A stretch of DNA of 64,000 nt from Lagopus muta (lineage: Eukaryota > Chordata > Aves > Galliformes > Phasianidae): NCBI RefSeq assembly GCF_023343835.1, contig NC_064437.1, positions 40,759,967-40,823,966 of the forward strand. The letters are read 5' to 3'. A program made the translations under genes and the position numbers. A model generated the notes under the pieces. That model saw only the letters and a list, made by a program, of their open reading frames with translations, did no database searches and was not told the origin of the DNA. Position 1 is the stretch's first letter. Each line of letters opens with the position of its first letter. Of the stretch, positions 44,601-59,500 are shown in pieces.

Positions 44601-46340
44601 CAACAGTAATTATGAACGCTCATCAGAATACTAATCCTGTTATCAAAACTGCTTTAGAGATTTTTAATTATTGTAAAACATTCCCACTGGAGCCCAAAAC
44701 ACTCCTTTCCCCCAGTTGTTCACACAATCCTTTTGAAAGCCTACAGGTTTTCCCTGATTAATGAGAAATGTGAGAAGGAGGAAGGTGTCTTTCTTCCATA
44801 ACATTGTGGCAATTTTACCTAAGCAGGAAGTTGATTTTTTTTTTCTTCCTCACATGACACACAGCATTCAATACTGTATGGAAAATGCCACTTGATCCAA
44901 GTAGGAGAGAAAACACTTCAGCCACCTCCTTTTGTTAACCAGAGGAAACAAGTAAGCATTTAGCTTTGGCTTAAGTCCTCCACACAGCTGTTATGACCAT
45001 TAGCAGACCTAAGGACAAGGTAAGGACCAACACCTGTGTGACAGAAGTAACATAATGACTAGTCACTGTTCTAGTACTGCATAAAAGTCTTTTACCTTGC
45101 ATAATGTTTGGTAACAGAGCACCTGTTTCACTGCACTGAATGAGCTAACACCTGCACCATAGTCAGGAGTGTTTAGCAGTTATTATCCTGTTCTGTAGGA
45201 TCCAACTCCATTTCTTGCAGAGGTGGACACAATCAAGGCTGAAAGTGCAAAAACGTTTCAGGTTAGTGCAGTCTCAAGGAACATGATTCTCATCCTGCTC
45301 TGTCAGTGGGCTTCCTTCCACGTGAAATTTAGCCAATCATTCAATCCCACGAGGCTTATCAATTCTACTGAAGTTCTAAGAGAGCACATCTGCCTTTCTG
45401 ATACTGGAGAAACATGTACTACTTGTCATAGTGATTTTAGTAAACGTTAACTACAATGCCAAGATGCAGGACATCTAAAGTTTCCTAGCACATCCTCAGT
45501 GGAGCAAGTGGCCAGTAATGTTAATAAATGAACATTCAATAATTGGATTGAATTCTGTCTCCAACTATCTCATCTACAGAATAAGGCTGTTGCTTATCTC
45601 TCAGATTAGTAAGATAAAGAATTCAATACAGCAGAATGACCTTTAGGGAACTAAAAAGCAAATAGTGCTGGATTTACATGATATGCATTAGAATCAGACC
45701 TGCACAACTGAACAGAAAAATAATGCACATGTCAACTGGGTACACTGAGTGAAGGAAGGGTCCCATGGACATCAGGGATATAAACAGCATTTACTCATGT
45801 AATGATAAACAGGGGAAAATGAGACAGCTTGATGTTTGTCACTTCCTAATTTCCAAGTACTTGCCTTCACAAGTTTGGTGCTCTATAATCTCAGAAGTTT
45901 TAATATTACCTGGTAAAATGAAGGCATAATGTACTTTTTTTTTTTCCTCCTTTCTCCCACGCAAAATAAGCTTAAGCTGCTGCAGCATTGGTCAGATTCT
46001 CATATCTCACAACAGGGAGAACTTGCCAGCCAAGTAACACATGTTGGAAAAGATGAGATATAAAGGCTGCACGTAAAGAAATTATTAGAGGTTACATTGC
46101 ATGAGAATGCTTTAAGAACAGTTATGGAAAGAATGCTCTTACCTGCACTGACTGCTTTGTATATCTACATCTAATGACAAGTTCAACCATTTATCCTAAT
46201 GAATCAATTTCTCTACTTTTAAAGTGAGAACCTGGCACTCTTGATTTACTGCACAGATGTTACCTTTTCATTGAATGCATCATTGATGCATGATGCAAGC
46301 ATCCATACACATCAGTCAACAAAGGTTTTCATTCAAGACT
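41667..46340. other. Spacer between the convergent SIRT1 and HERC4 3' ends
   Basis: No recognised exon. It contains one CpG-rich block at about 42600-43085, listed separately. The rest is ordinary AT-rich sequence. Frames of 154 codons (44297-44761, plus) and 197 codons (41897-42490, minus) carry no known domain, and the second has no ATG at its start. Confidence 0.5.
42600..43085 (-). promoter_or_regulatory. Orphan CpG island, possible minus-strand promoter
   Basis: About 485 bases are GC- and CpG-rich, out of keeping with the flanks, in a place where neither neighbouring gene starts. On the minus strand two good splice donors follow GC-rich sequence: GGCG/GTAGGT at 42980 and GATGCG/GTAAGT at 42721-42716. 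An open frame of 142 codons starts at 43020 with a poor context (C at -3) and no known domain. This would suit a first exon of an unannotated, probably non-coding, transcript running antisense toward SIRT1. That is inference. Confidence 0.45.
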
Positions 46341-47535
46341 TTTATTATAGCTTGAATTTTTTGTCACTGCATTTAAAAATCTAAAAAAAATAAATATTTG
46401 TTTCACAGCTGCAAGTCACATCATATGCATTAACACCACAAAATCTGGAATTTAACCAGAGAAGGAAAGTCAACTCCAAAAGTGTCCAGCTAAGCACAGT
46501 TGTCTCATGGTATTTATACTAAAAATAAAATCTTAAGAAAAGGGGAAAAGGGTGTTAAAGAGTTATTTCAAATGCATTTATCTGGAAAAAAGTGAAAATT
46601 GTATTAGAAACCATAAACTACACTTTCAGCATTTAAAAATAAATGTTTAACCTCTTGACAGCAACAACTGTCGGGAGCATCTTTTTCTTTTAAGCTGCAT
46701 TCTTGACACATGGCTGCAGAGGTTCCCAGTGATAAATTAACCTCCTTTATAATTGCGTCCACTTACACAATCAGTCCTTAAAAATAAAGCAATGTTTTAA
46801 GTCAGCTCGTCCATCCATGTATTAAAAATGCCATTGTATGCAGGTTTTTGATGCGTTTTCATTGTTGGCTTTTTTTTTTTAATCAGCATTAAAGTGACTG
46901 CTTCATGGAACTTGTTGGATTGTACACTGTGAAGATGAATGTCTTTCAAACAATAGTTTTCATTATTAAGGTTCTTAAAACAAACCAGAAAAATATATCT
47001 TCAGAAATCAGAGTAGTCACTCTTTTTGTTAAAAGCCATAAAATAAGCTCATATTTAATTACAAGCAATAGAAACCATACTGCTATTGGAACATAATTAT
47101 TTTATCACAAAAATTTATTATTTACAAAATGAAAAGTAACCAAGTGAATTTATCAGGGAAAGACTTAAATATTCTTACTAACTGATTTGAAAAACTTAAG
47201 CAAGTCTCTCATGCACTCACGCCAAATTGTCTGCATAAGATGAAGTGTTAATTCATGTTAGTGAAACTTGACTCCCACTCACAATACTCTCATTTTATTG
47301 CAAGATGAGAAAATCAACATGGTTTTGTACAAGAGTTATTAAGACAGTTCCTCATTTTTGTCCCCCCTTTCTTTTTTTTTTGGCTCCAATGAATAACCAT
47401 ACCACTTAACATTTTGCAAATAATCAATTATATTATCATCTCCATCATTTAATCCACTGAATTTACCACCACAAAAAAGACACAAGAAGTTAGTTTAATG
47501 ATCCCACTTTACACAGATCTCTCTCATTTCTGAAG
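46341..47535 (-). other. HERC4: HERC4 3' UTR (extent uncertain)
   Basis: Minus-strand AATAAA signals (TTTATT on plus) lie at 47114-47119 and 46341-46346. The distal one would give a UTR of about 1.2 kb. No other feature was recognised. Confidence 0.45.
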
Positions 47536-47744
47536 TTATACTAAACTGAAACCTTCATAGTGATCTATAGCCTGGATCAGCTTAGATTTTAGCGTTTCTT
47601 TATCTGTGTATTTTGGAAGATCAAGAAGATTAAAGCAAGTGTGAGCTACCGGAAGATAACCTTCTCCACCTCCTGTTGGCTGGATGACTAGTTTAAGACA
47701 CTTCATTCCAAGGATTGGAATACGATCACTGCCTGTCAGAAACA
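47536..47744 (-). CDS. HERC4: HERC4 last coding exon (catalytic Cys)
   Basis: It encodes [15 protein letters not shown] through HYEGFSLV, then TAA at 47536-47538. The active-site Cys codon is TGC at 47635-47637. The acceptor is CTTGGCAG. Confidence 0.98.
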
Positions 47745-50700
47745 CTGCCAAGAAAAAAAACAAAAACAAAAACAAAGTCCTGAAAGTGGTTTAAGATAAA
47801 ACACTGTGTATTCCACATAGGCTGTTCTAGTCCTTATTTACATTTCTCAATTATTCCAGCTGTACTCAGCTTTTCATGCTGAAATCGTTCAGATAAACTT
47901 GAAAACAAGAGATGTCTTAGCCTGATCTCCTTCCTGCAAAGTGAAGCCTCCACCATAACCTAACATGTTGTACACAAAGGAAAACTTTTCATTTTCACAT
48001 ATGAAACAATCTTGCGCCCTTGAGGGGACATAACAAGTGCCCTTGATAGTCAAGATCAGAATTGGTAACTTAAAATTCATTAGCTGTACCTTTAGTGTAC
48101 TTCTGAGCACCCTGGATTAGTTCGTTCAGTATGACAGTGATTCTCAACATCAGCTCATTCACAAGAGGTTTCCCTTGTCTTAACCTGTGTACTTTCCCTC
48201 ACATCAGTATCTTTAGGTACTGACAATCAGTTATAACTTCGCTATTCCACCTATTTACAATGAAAAAAACTAGAGAATGTGAACCTGGTGTCAAATCACA
48301 GGGAAAAAATTTGATCAGCAGACAGATGCCATCAGTAGCTCACACTGTTGGGCAATTATTTTAAATGCTGCTTCGGCCTATGTCATCTTATAAACCTCCA
48401 TTACCCAAAACTTTTCAGGACAGCTCCAGGAAAGTCATAGACAAGCTTATAACCAATTGCTTCTACTCTGATTATTTTTCCCCTCCATATGGAGTTAATC
48501 ACACTGTTACTGTTCTTATTGCCAGAACCTGAAATCAGCGATCCTGTTCAGTTAGAAGGTTTTGCGAAGTACTGTTGAATACTTACACAAAAACTGTTTT
48601 TTCTTCTCCAAAGGCAACTGATGAAAAACCTCCCAGAATATTTTAATTGTAGGATGGTCTGCCCAGTATTCTCCTTTGTATTCCGTATTCTAAAATGAGC
48701 AAGAAATTCAGTTACTTCTCAGTATGATAATGTCACAATAAAGCATAAAGAATTGTGACAAGGGATACTGCACTGAAAGTGACACACCGCCATTTCCTTG
48801 GATCAAATTTCTGCAGCTCTTCAGACTTCAAATATATGGACAAACGGATCTATCTCAAAGCAGTCTCAATTCCAGGGAAGTTGTAACAATAGCTCACAGT
48901 GAGTTTCAGTAAGCAGGAGTATCTACTTATATCAGCAGTATGCATTTTGTTCACTTTTCCCTTTCTAACTTAAATTTACGACTGCCTTTAGGTTCTATGC
49001 AATTTTTCTTCCTCTTTGATCCCCCCAACTCTGATTTCCTTCAGAAATTAGATGAGAAAACTTTAAAAAGGAAAATGAATAGTATCTTAATGCCTTTGTT
49101 CACTGACAACTTAAAACGAGAAGATTCTCAGTTATGCAGTCTATCCAGTAAAGGCTGGCCCTGACATACCACATGCTAACAGAGCAAACAGAGCTTAAAA
49201 TGATACTTTGAGATTACTCTTGCACCTTGAAATTTAAAAAAATATATATGAAACAAAGAGCCAACTATGTTGTTTGTTTGTTTTTACCTTCTCCAGTTCT
49301 TTCCAATCATAATTTGTGTTCCCAATTACCATTGATTGCAACTCGCTGGGCTGGAAGAGCTGAAGAACTTTACCTCCACATACTTTGTGGAAGCCTTCAT
49401 GGAATGCACTGAATAAGGAAGCTACTGATTTATTGAAGATGTAATCCACATATGCATCTACAAAATCTTGCCTGCACAAAGGAAAAATAATTACGTTGAG
49501 AGGAGAGGAAAACAAAAGTATGTGTCACTCTTCTATTTTCATAGAATAGCCATTTCAGTACAGAAAACTTCATGGGAAGTTGAGCAAAAAGGATCTTAGG
49601 CTACTATGTTCTGTGCTCCACGTTAGAGCCACAGAGAAGATGACCTGAATGAAAACAGCACATAAATGTACATTTTTGTCCAACATGGAGCCTGTAATGT
49701 ACAAGACAAAACCAAGAATGTTTTCGTTACTGATTTCAGACATCACTGCATGCCTCACAGTGAACTGGACTGAATGGCAACACACTCAAAGGCTTGGAGT
49801 TGTACATAGTGTTCTGAAGCCAACTTAGTGCCAAAATTTGTGTATTTTGGCTTTGCTCTGTTTTTATTATAAAGCGTTACCATACGTGCACTGAAGATGA
49901 AAATAAATTTCAAGCAGACATTTGAGTCCTACACACTAAAAAAAAAAAAAGAATCAGGAAAAAGAAGTTAGGATGCTGAGAAACACGCTGTCTTATCTAT
50001 GCCTCAGTACAAGGAGTTCTCTCCTCTTACTGCAAACACCATCTTCAACAGAAGCTAGTAGTTAAAATCTCCTGATACAATATTGATTATAATTTCATTT
50101 ATTTATTAAAGGATCCTAGTTAATGCTGTTAGCTCCTGCATTGGCACAGTGACTCCACTTATTTGAATAACATCACTAATCCTTTAAAGAAAGATCAAAG
50201 CATTTTGAAGATACACTATTAAGTTGTAGAATGTATCTTCCCTAATTTAGGCACACTGTGGAATATTAACAGTGGACAGAAAACTGACAGTAGTAAACTG
50301 ATTAACATAATTATACTCTGCAATAGCATTTTTCAAACTGAATTTAAAAAGTCATAGAATATTTGGGCCCTGAGAAAAAAAGATTTCTTCAGACAACCAT
50401 AGCATTACATTCCATGGACACTCTAAACCTTTTCTCATATTTCAACTCTAATCTTACTGTCACTTTGTGACAGGAAAAAAACACACCTGCAGAACTTAGA
50501 AAATATCATGTTTAAGATGAAGCACCATAAATCCTCAACTATCAGCCAAAGATTAAAGAGAGAAAAGCTGACCAGTGTAAGAAGTGACTGCAAGCATCAT
50601 AGATGCTTACTGTGCTTGTTTGCTTTTCCCTTCAGTTGAAGCTGCTCAGTCTTGCCACTACACTTGGAGCTCTGAACCAACGTTTTTCTCTCCCAGTAAT

Positions 50701-53546
50701 GAGAAGTCAGGAGGATGAAAGCACTCACCGCACAGAGTTTGTGATACCTTCAATCTTCTCTCATTGCTTTTCATCTACAAGGGACTTAGCTACTCAGAAA
50801 ACACTGCCCCAAAACATACCCGAAGGTTCTTTTTCTCCCTTCCTATGACATACAGCCTAGGTATGTTTTGTTCTCACACAGTATGCCCTTTCCATTTGGT
50901 TCTCCCTTCACTCAAGGAGAAGTGAAAGCTCATAGAAGACACAAAGATTAAAACACTGATGAAAATACATGAAGAGAATGACCAACAAGGGACAGGAAAG
51001 TGATAATATTCCGCAGAAATATTAGTACCACAGAATACCAGAAATATTCTATCTATCCTCCAAGAGCAGAAGGGGAACACAGGGTGGGAGAAGTGGCTTT
51101 TATAAAACAGAATTAACAGAATCCAGGAAAGAAGGATAAAACCACACCCCACATACTCATTAGACAGTGACACTAAAAATAACAGACTAATGTATCTGTT
51201 CTACAAAGCGAATACTTCCCTGAAATGGTATTTCACGTACCAAGAGTTGTCACGTAACAGCATTTAAGTTGATGTTTTCACTGTGACTCAGTAACTTTCT
51301 GCAGAACCATTTCTGGCCTTCTGAAGTGAAGATAGTGTATTCATATGGGCACTAAAGAGTTTCAAAATACTTCTGAGGCCAAAGTGAAAAAGATATTGCT
51401 TACTGAGCCACCTTAGACGTCAAGTCCCTAACTACAACAGTTATTTACTGTTCTTTATAATACACATTAAAACAGCTTGGAAAAACAGCAGTAGCTTTGC
51501 CTCCCATCACTAGCATAGCAACTTGGCAAAGGATCTCTATAGCAGCCCAGTTGTGCTCCCAAAACAGACAGCAACATCGAACTACACTGTGATCCATAAC
51601 ACTCACCTATTTTGTTTGACTACAGGAATGTCAGCACCATTAGGAACAAGTTCTTTAATTTCTGTTGTACCAAAATTTTCCACAGTGATCTATTTAAAAC
51701 AAAAATAGTATTAATTTTATTTTCTGTGTAGAGGACTTCTTCCCACCCCTTCGCTAACAGTATAGTGAGTGGCAGACAGATCTTAGAATGTTAAGCACAG
51801 AATGCTACAATTCATGACCATCAGCAGCCAATGCTTCTGCTCAGACAATCCATCAGATGAAGCTGTAATACACAGTACAAGCTTTACCAGTAGAACAAAT
51901 CAAAGCTTCCAACATAATGAGAAACTTACAGTAAAATTAAGACAAAATGCCTCTTCTATGTCATCCTCTGGATAGTCCAGTAATTGCTGCATTCCCCTGA
52001 AAAACAAATTACGAAGTACTTGTACCAGTGAGAAGAGAACAAAAAATTTCTACTATTATATGCTGACTTGCAGGGCAGTGCTAGGAAATTCAAGCAAATC
52101 ACATTGCTTTCAAAAGCACAGAATGCAAAGCTTTAAATAAACAATGGTTTGGTTTTCCTATTACTTGTACTGTTGTTTCTTTTTATTCTCTCAGGAATTA
52201 AGAGAAGACTCATACCCCAATGTCTAGCTTCAGTGCAGGGAAGGAATTCCAAGACAGAGGTGCTAAGTCCTAATTAATCACTGATGGTGTTTCCCATTAT
52301 TACGTTCAATTCCTCCTAGACCTATGAAAACCTTTTGCATTCACAACACTGAAGCAATCCAACACCAACTCCACCACACCACCTGAAAACCCTACCTGTT
52401 CAAGTGCAGTTATTTAGCATGCACTCTGCTAAATATTCAGCATGCCTCTGAAATAAGTGAAAATGTCTCCTCCTCAGACTAGGCAAAATATACAGAACTA
52501 AAATTATGTTCACACTTATTTTATAAAATTAATAGCAGAATCTCAAAACTTTCAACTTCCAAAGATTCTTGTAGGACAATACAGCACAGGAGAGATGAAT
52601 ATCAAAACCAAACACTTAGAGAAGCAGCTGCTTAACAATAGCACACATCTGAAATGGCATGATAGCTACAAGTTACTCTAAGATGTTTATCCTGTGTGAA
52701 TAGCATGCACTTTCTTTAAACCTTCAAAGTAAAGCGTTGAACTCAAAACTAATTCCTAATCTCACTCATTTTTTTCTTGCTTACCTGCCAACATCTGGCA
52801 TCAACTCTTTTAAATCGTCCAGGGATGGCTTCTTATTCAACAGCTTTTTATACAAAGCCAAAGGGAAGTGAAGGTCTACAATAGTAAAATTATATATTGC
52901 TAGCCCACAGACAACACCAATCAAATGAAACAAGTCACTGTCTTCAAAGGTCTAAGAACAAAAAACAGACAAAATATTTTAAAACAAGTTATTTTAATCA
53001 TTTATAGTCCAGAAAAGAGGTATGGATATTAAAAAAAACAACTGAGATGCAACATGTTTTGTATTCTCAGTGATGCATGCTGCTGAAGCTACCATCTAAA
53101 GATTCCATTTTTGTTGGTGACTTACTATGACAGTACTCAGTCCTTAAATACATTTTAATTTAAATTAATGGGGAAGGAGAGGCGAGGAGCTTACTGTTAA
53201 CTTCCTTGGACTAAACAGTTAAGGCTTGGAACACAACTGTGAAAACGTTAATATCCAGATATAAGTGACATAAGCGAGTGCTAACCGGAGTTAGTTAGCA
53301 TGTTCCTCTGAAAGAGGACTAAAAAGTCAATAATTGAAACTTCCTAGCAAGTACAAACAGGTGACTACCAAAAAGCAGGCCCATAAATGTGAATGAACGC
53401 AGAAAAGGAAGGTTTGACATGCCGCATCAATTTTCTCTACCATTCTGATTCTGCTTTTGGAGTCAGCTGGCACATCTTCCTACCAAAGTCACCTCAACCA
53501 CAGACAAATGGTGAGGAGTAAAGCAAGGAATCAGGTTGGAAAAAAG

Positions 53547-53578
<32 letters not shown>

Positions 53579-56500
53579 GGAACGCTTTGATCTAGCAATG
53601 GCAAAAATTACACTTTTTTAAGATTTCTTCCTTCAGCTTCTCCTCTCAAAATAAAACTACCGCAAATTCCTATGTCCATACATAATTAACAAAATACTTA
53701 AACTGAAAGAAAATTAATGACTGTTGATCGCACCCTACCTTATCAGAGAACCAGATCAGCCTGGACTCTTCATAATACCTGAACATTCCGTATTTGGGAT
53801 CTAGCAACTCCCTCATTATGAGCAGAAAAAATTCTTTGCGAACACCCCCAACATCAACAGCTTCTTCCCCTACAAAAATAACCTGAAACACATTTCAATT
53901 AGCGCAGAATTAAAAATGGAACATGAAACAGTGTTTGTCCAAAATATATTCTTAATTACTAGCACGTCAGTGAAAGACACTCAGATCAGTATGTACTGGC
54001 AGTACCTTCAATGGCTTCTTGTAGTCTACACTCTTTGTTTTCCTTAGGACTTCCACAGCATCTCCTACAATATTGTCTCTCCTCACCATTAATATCAGGC
54101 ATGGGTTAACAGATTCAAATACTGGCAGAAAAAGAGAAGACAAATTCTGCCTGTGAGCTTGATCAACAGCCATCTGGGAGGGAGAAAAAAAAAAAAGTAC
54201 AATGTAACTGTCAGTAGGTAGCATAAGATTCCTATAAACACTAAACATCAATCACTCTCATCTGAAAGAGTTCAGAAGACATCAGTGTGAGGGCTTTCTT
54301 CCTATTTCTTTAACCTCAGACAATATTTTCCCTTGACTTATTAGTCTCATCAACACTAATACACTTAAGAATGACACAGAATACAGCTTCTGACATTCGA
54401 GGTAAAATATTTTGGACAAGAAAAGGAAGCAAATAGGAAAAAATATATAGCACCTCCCTCCTTCCAGTAAAACAAAAAATGCATTTCATTTAACAGGCAA
54501 ACGAAGCCTAAGATGTTTAATATAAATCTGGCATGAAAGAGCTTTTAAAAAGTTATTTTAATTTTTGCTTGGTTTTGTTTGTACCTTATTACTATGGGCT
54601 AACATGTGAAAGAATACATCCAGTTAATGAAAGGGGAAGAAGTTCAATGGATGTTTATATAATTATTAATTTTATGTCAGTGAGATTCCTACCAGCTTCA
54701 GTCATATACATACTTAGAGGAAAACAACAGATCCCTTACTTTCATGAAGAAGAGGATCGAGTTGGCAGAGTGGGGAACAAATGCAAACAAAGAAGAAAAA
54801 AGGGACACCAACCCTCCAAAGCCTCCAACTAAACCCAAAATAAATTACATCTTTAAAAACTGACTCATACCTGCATCTGCATGACTGCATCTGTTTGCAG
54901 AAGAGTTGTCTTTGCCTGGGCATCAAAAACAAATGGGTACGTGCAAATGGTAACAGGCATGTCTGTTAACTAGAATGAGAAGAACCATGTCATCATTCTG
55001 TTTATTGAAGAAAACCCACAACAGCAGTTAAAAAAGCAATTACATTTATATTCATTTAATACATCTCTTTTACTGAAAAGAGAAATAAACCTTTACTCAT
55101 TGTCAACAGAGGACCTGAAGTATCTCAGAAAAAGTTAAGTAGATGTTCAATAGTTCAGTATCTCAGCCAAGAGAAGACCCACCCCCACTTTACACGTTTT
55201 AATTTCACTCCTTTTAAGTTCACTCCTTTTGTTACAGCCAGTAAATATCACCAAACAACTCTTTGTTTTCAAACTCAGCTCTGAATTTGCAACAGAAAGA
55301 ATTACATACTTCTGCCCCATAAAAACCTTTTCAGTTTACAATCCAAACAAGTTAAAGCTTTACTCCTAACGGAACACATCCTACAATCCTTGGCACTCCT
55401 GTTTGTGATTTCCTTACATTCCAAAAAGAAACCAGATTGCAACCCATCTTACCTCAGTTAATCCATGGTTGACATCCTATGACAGCATTTGCACAAAGGC
55501 AGCAATAATTAAGATGAAAAAGCAGCATTAGTGTCTGCATTCATTATTCATCTCTGATGTAGAATTATTTAGCTGTAGCTTCCCCCCAAAAAGAATGTTT
55601 ACTGAAAAACTGATAAGCATTGTAAACATTTTAATTAATCTACCAAATACAACTATGCCTTTCAACACCCTGTATGTGTTTTTAAAAGGGAGCATTAGAA
55701 CCTTTTAAATGATTACTCCCACACATTAATCAATGACATTTGCTTTCACATATATTTTCATTCTGAAGTGATTACAGCATGCCACATTAAATTCAAAACA
55801 TTTTAAATGAGTAAAAATTTAAAGATAACAAAAAAATTGGTCATTAAATTTCAAGAATTATTTAGAACTACAATACTGCATGTAAGAAAATCAACTGACT
55901 TCTGCAATTTGAAACAGGCCAATAGACATTGCTAGCACTGTTAGAGACATTCAGAACTAGTTAGGTAACTCTGCTAAGGAACCAAGTCATGCACCTGGTG
56001 GATAAATAAATAAATGTGAAATGTGATTATACACAAGTCTCTGAAGTGCAGCATGTAGACACCTACAGCACAGACAAAGTGATGGCCAAAATATCACCTC
56101 TGTAAAACGTGCTCCCCTCGTATCCCTAATTCCTAAAGGAAACACTTTTTGCAGTCCATTTCTCACAGGAAGATTTATGCAATGCTTACTCCTGTTGCTG
56201 TATTTATTCCTAAAACACTTTTTCCCTCAACTCCTTTAAGGATGCTATTCAGTAACTTCAACATTGCCCAATTTCTCTTTTGTTGAAAGCACAGCATTTT
56301 TTTTTTTCCTCTTAAGTTCTTGAAGAAGTCTTACATTTTTGTCTGTTACTTTTCCTTCCACACTTCACTCAAGGAACTGAGCAAACAGCCTTGTCTCAAG
56401 ATACAGCAATAAAAAAATGACAGTGGCAAAAGAAATTCTGATTCATTACTAGTGGTTCAATAGGCAAGTAGGGCTTCTTATTGTAAAGATACTGCTCAAA

Positions 56501-59500
56501 TCTTGTGATTTGACTGGCAAATGCAGCTTTAAACTTTAAAATAAATCCATTTTCCAGCTCTCATTTTCCTGCATCTCAGAATTCTTTTCTCTGATCATGA
56601 CAAATACAATTCCAGTTTCTTTAGATCTATTTAGATAGCTGTGAAAGTCACCATCTTTCTAATTCTCTGTACCCTTCACCACCATACTCTTCTCTTATTC
56701 CAAATATACAATCCGCCTCTACTTGCAAGACCTTGCAATATTTACCTACACCTTCTGTATCTCATTTAATATATTACCTCTGTCAGAAACCAACACTAGC
56801 CTACATCAAGCACGAGTTATTTTTCTGAAAAGCCTGGCTGACACAAAGTTCTGCGATGGCTACAATATCAACTTATTTCCTTACACTCCACAATTTTCCT
56901 GCTGTTGCTATTTTACTTTGCAGTTTTATATTCTTTAGTAGACAAGCTATCACTTGCTTTGTATTCATCCAATACAAAGCAAAAGTAGGCCTCCCCTTTC
57001 CAGGACCTTCTACATACCACAGCAGAAGAAATACATTCATGTAGATGGAACAAGTTGATTAACATTCTCCATTCTTTCAAAACTGAAGTCAACGAACTGT
57101 TTGACAAAATCTTATCCAAGTGATTGTTTCTGCCCATTTACTTCCACTCTTCTATTTACAGATCCAAGAAATAATTATTTCACTTCTTATCACTACACAG
57201 CAATAAACAGAAAATTATATTCGTCATCTGTTACCTGTAACTCCCTACTCTGTTTCCTGACTTAGTTTTACAGAACACTTTCAGCTTTAAGTTTTGATTA
57301 TTCTGACCAAACGTAGCTCACACAGTACCTCAGGTTACTTGAGATGCTGACCTACCAAGAGTTATCACTTCCCTAACTTTTTTGATACGGCAAACCTTAC
57401 CAGACAGCTTTTTGAGTCACCTTTTAGCTAATGCATTAAAATGTTCAACGTTGTCAGTCCTAAGAAAGATGTGTTTCTTGCAGGGTATCAATTTAACACT
57501 TCCTTAACTAGTACCTGACGTAAGTTGAGTCATTCATTATCAGGGTCTGTCACCGTACTTGTATGAAAACAAATTGTCCATATTTAGAGAATCTACAGGC
57601 TTCCATAAAAAGACAAAACCAGGTGGAAAAGGAAGATAAAATTAAAGCAAAATAAGCCTTACCATTCCAAATACCTGCTGTTGGACCCAGTTGACGTAGT
57701 CATTTCTGATATCTATCAAATCTTGTATTTCATGAATGTAAAATCTGTCATACTGGATAACTTGTCCTCTTTCATTTACCTGAAGAAATTAAAGTTTATC
57801 ACTTTGCATCATCTTTTTAAAAAGGATTCTCTCTTCTTTATTTTTCAAGCATTTGTTATGCCAGCTACAGATACCCAGCCACTAAAAAGTTTTAGAAAAA
57901 CAACAATGCCTACAAACAAACAAAAACAGCAGCAAAGATAAAGAAACATGGATTATTCACAATTCCATCCAAGGAGCAAAGAAAAGTAACTAAGCAGACA
58001 ATACTGCAAAAAACAGTGCTGCAATTCCGACACATCAAGAGATCACACAGAAATAGCATTTGCTTGTGCACAAGTTTAAGAGCTACAATGCAAGAATTTC
58101 AGTCTTACTAATAAACACTATTTCAGTTACCTGGGATGCGAGGAACAATTTCTATTAAAAAATACTAAGCTCAAAAAAGTAAGAGACAGAAAGACCCTTA
58201 CACAAAGCGTAATTCTAACCCCCAGCCTTCCCAGGAAATGCACTAAATTTGCTTTTCAGAATGACAGGTAAGCACCATTAATTATCAAAACAGAAAGACA
58301 GGATTTCTTCCTTATAAATGGATAATCTGTGTTCCTTCTCTTAAACAACCACCAAAGAAACCCAATCCCCCCAAATAAGCCCCCCCTCCCCCCCAAAAGG
58401 AAATAGCCATAAAAAACAGATAGTAAATTCATGAAATATCCTAGATATGTTTTCTTCTCATTCTCTTCCTCTTACTTTAGCCCACATCTGGTAATTGTTA
58501 AGAATTTGTCCATACACCTACCTTGCTGCCCAGCTGTTCATAACTCTATTTCTACATTGTTACTACATATTAATCAAAGTTGGGCTTCAAAAAACCAAGA
58601 ATTTGGAAGAGGCGATGAGGAGGGGGAACTTCAGCAGCAGTTACACACAACAGTTTCTCAGGCTTGTGATGTTTAGTCAGGTTACTCTGAATCATTTGGG
58701 CTATTTTTGTTCAAAGCACAAAAATTCATTAATTTTCATGTATTAAATTAAGATACTAACACCCTGAGTAAACACATCAGAGAAGAAATATGTGCCCTAG
58801 TAAAACTGCTTAAACCTACCTCAAAATGCAACGTACTCTTACCTTCCAATTTTGACCTTATTCACTATCATTTCTAAAGAAAATTCTTTCCAACGTGCCC
58901 TCACAGAAGCAATTGCTTGGGTCAGTCACATGAAAATAGATAACTCCATCCCCATGTCAGATTGGAATCCAGAATTCTAATATTTTTTAGGTCCAAAACA
59001 AACAACTACAGATTCTTCTGTAGATGTCAAGTTTAAATATTTAGAACTGTTTAGTTGTTTAACTTTCAACAACTACACAGCACACAATGTTGACAAAAAA
59101 CAAACAGATAAAGCAGTCGGTTTAAATTGACATAAACATACCCTGTGCAGTATTTCTAGAACTCTGAAAGCTGTGTGTAGAAAGTTTGTAAATATTCTTC
59201 TTTCAGCTGGAGGAATGCCAATCTTATACAACTTCAAGAGGTGGACCACAACATCCTTGTAGAGTTCCACTATTTTGAGGAACAACGGAGGTTCAAGTAC
59301 AGACCACCAATTTTCTGTCAACAAATGACAAAACAAATATAGTACTTTCCACTGCAACATTGCATTGTTTTTTTAAATCAAAAGAACCTTTCTTATTTGA
59401 AAATGTACTTATCAGTTACCAAAAACTGTAAGAAGAGGTGAGCAGAGACAGAACAACATAGTACCGATGTTTTATTACACATTCAGCTCTGTACAGAGCA

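Noticed and set aside
44297-44761. 154-codon plus-strand frame in the SIRT1-HERC4 spacer
   Set aside because: Composition is like random translation of intergenic DNA, with no family recognised and no promoter-like sequence before it.
49227-49412. Plus-strand frame across a HERC4 exon
   Set aside because: It is antisense shadow of the HECT exon at 49288-49471.
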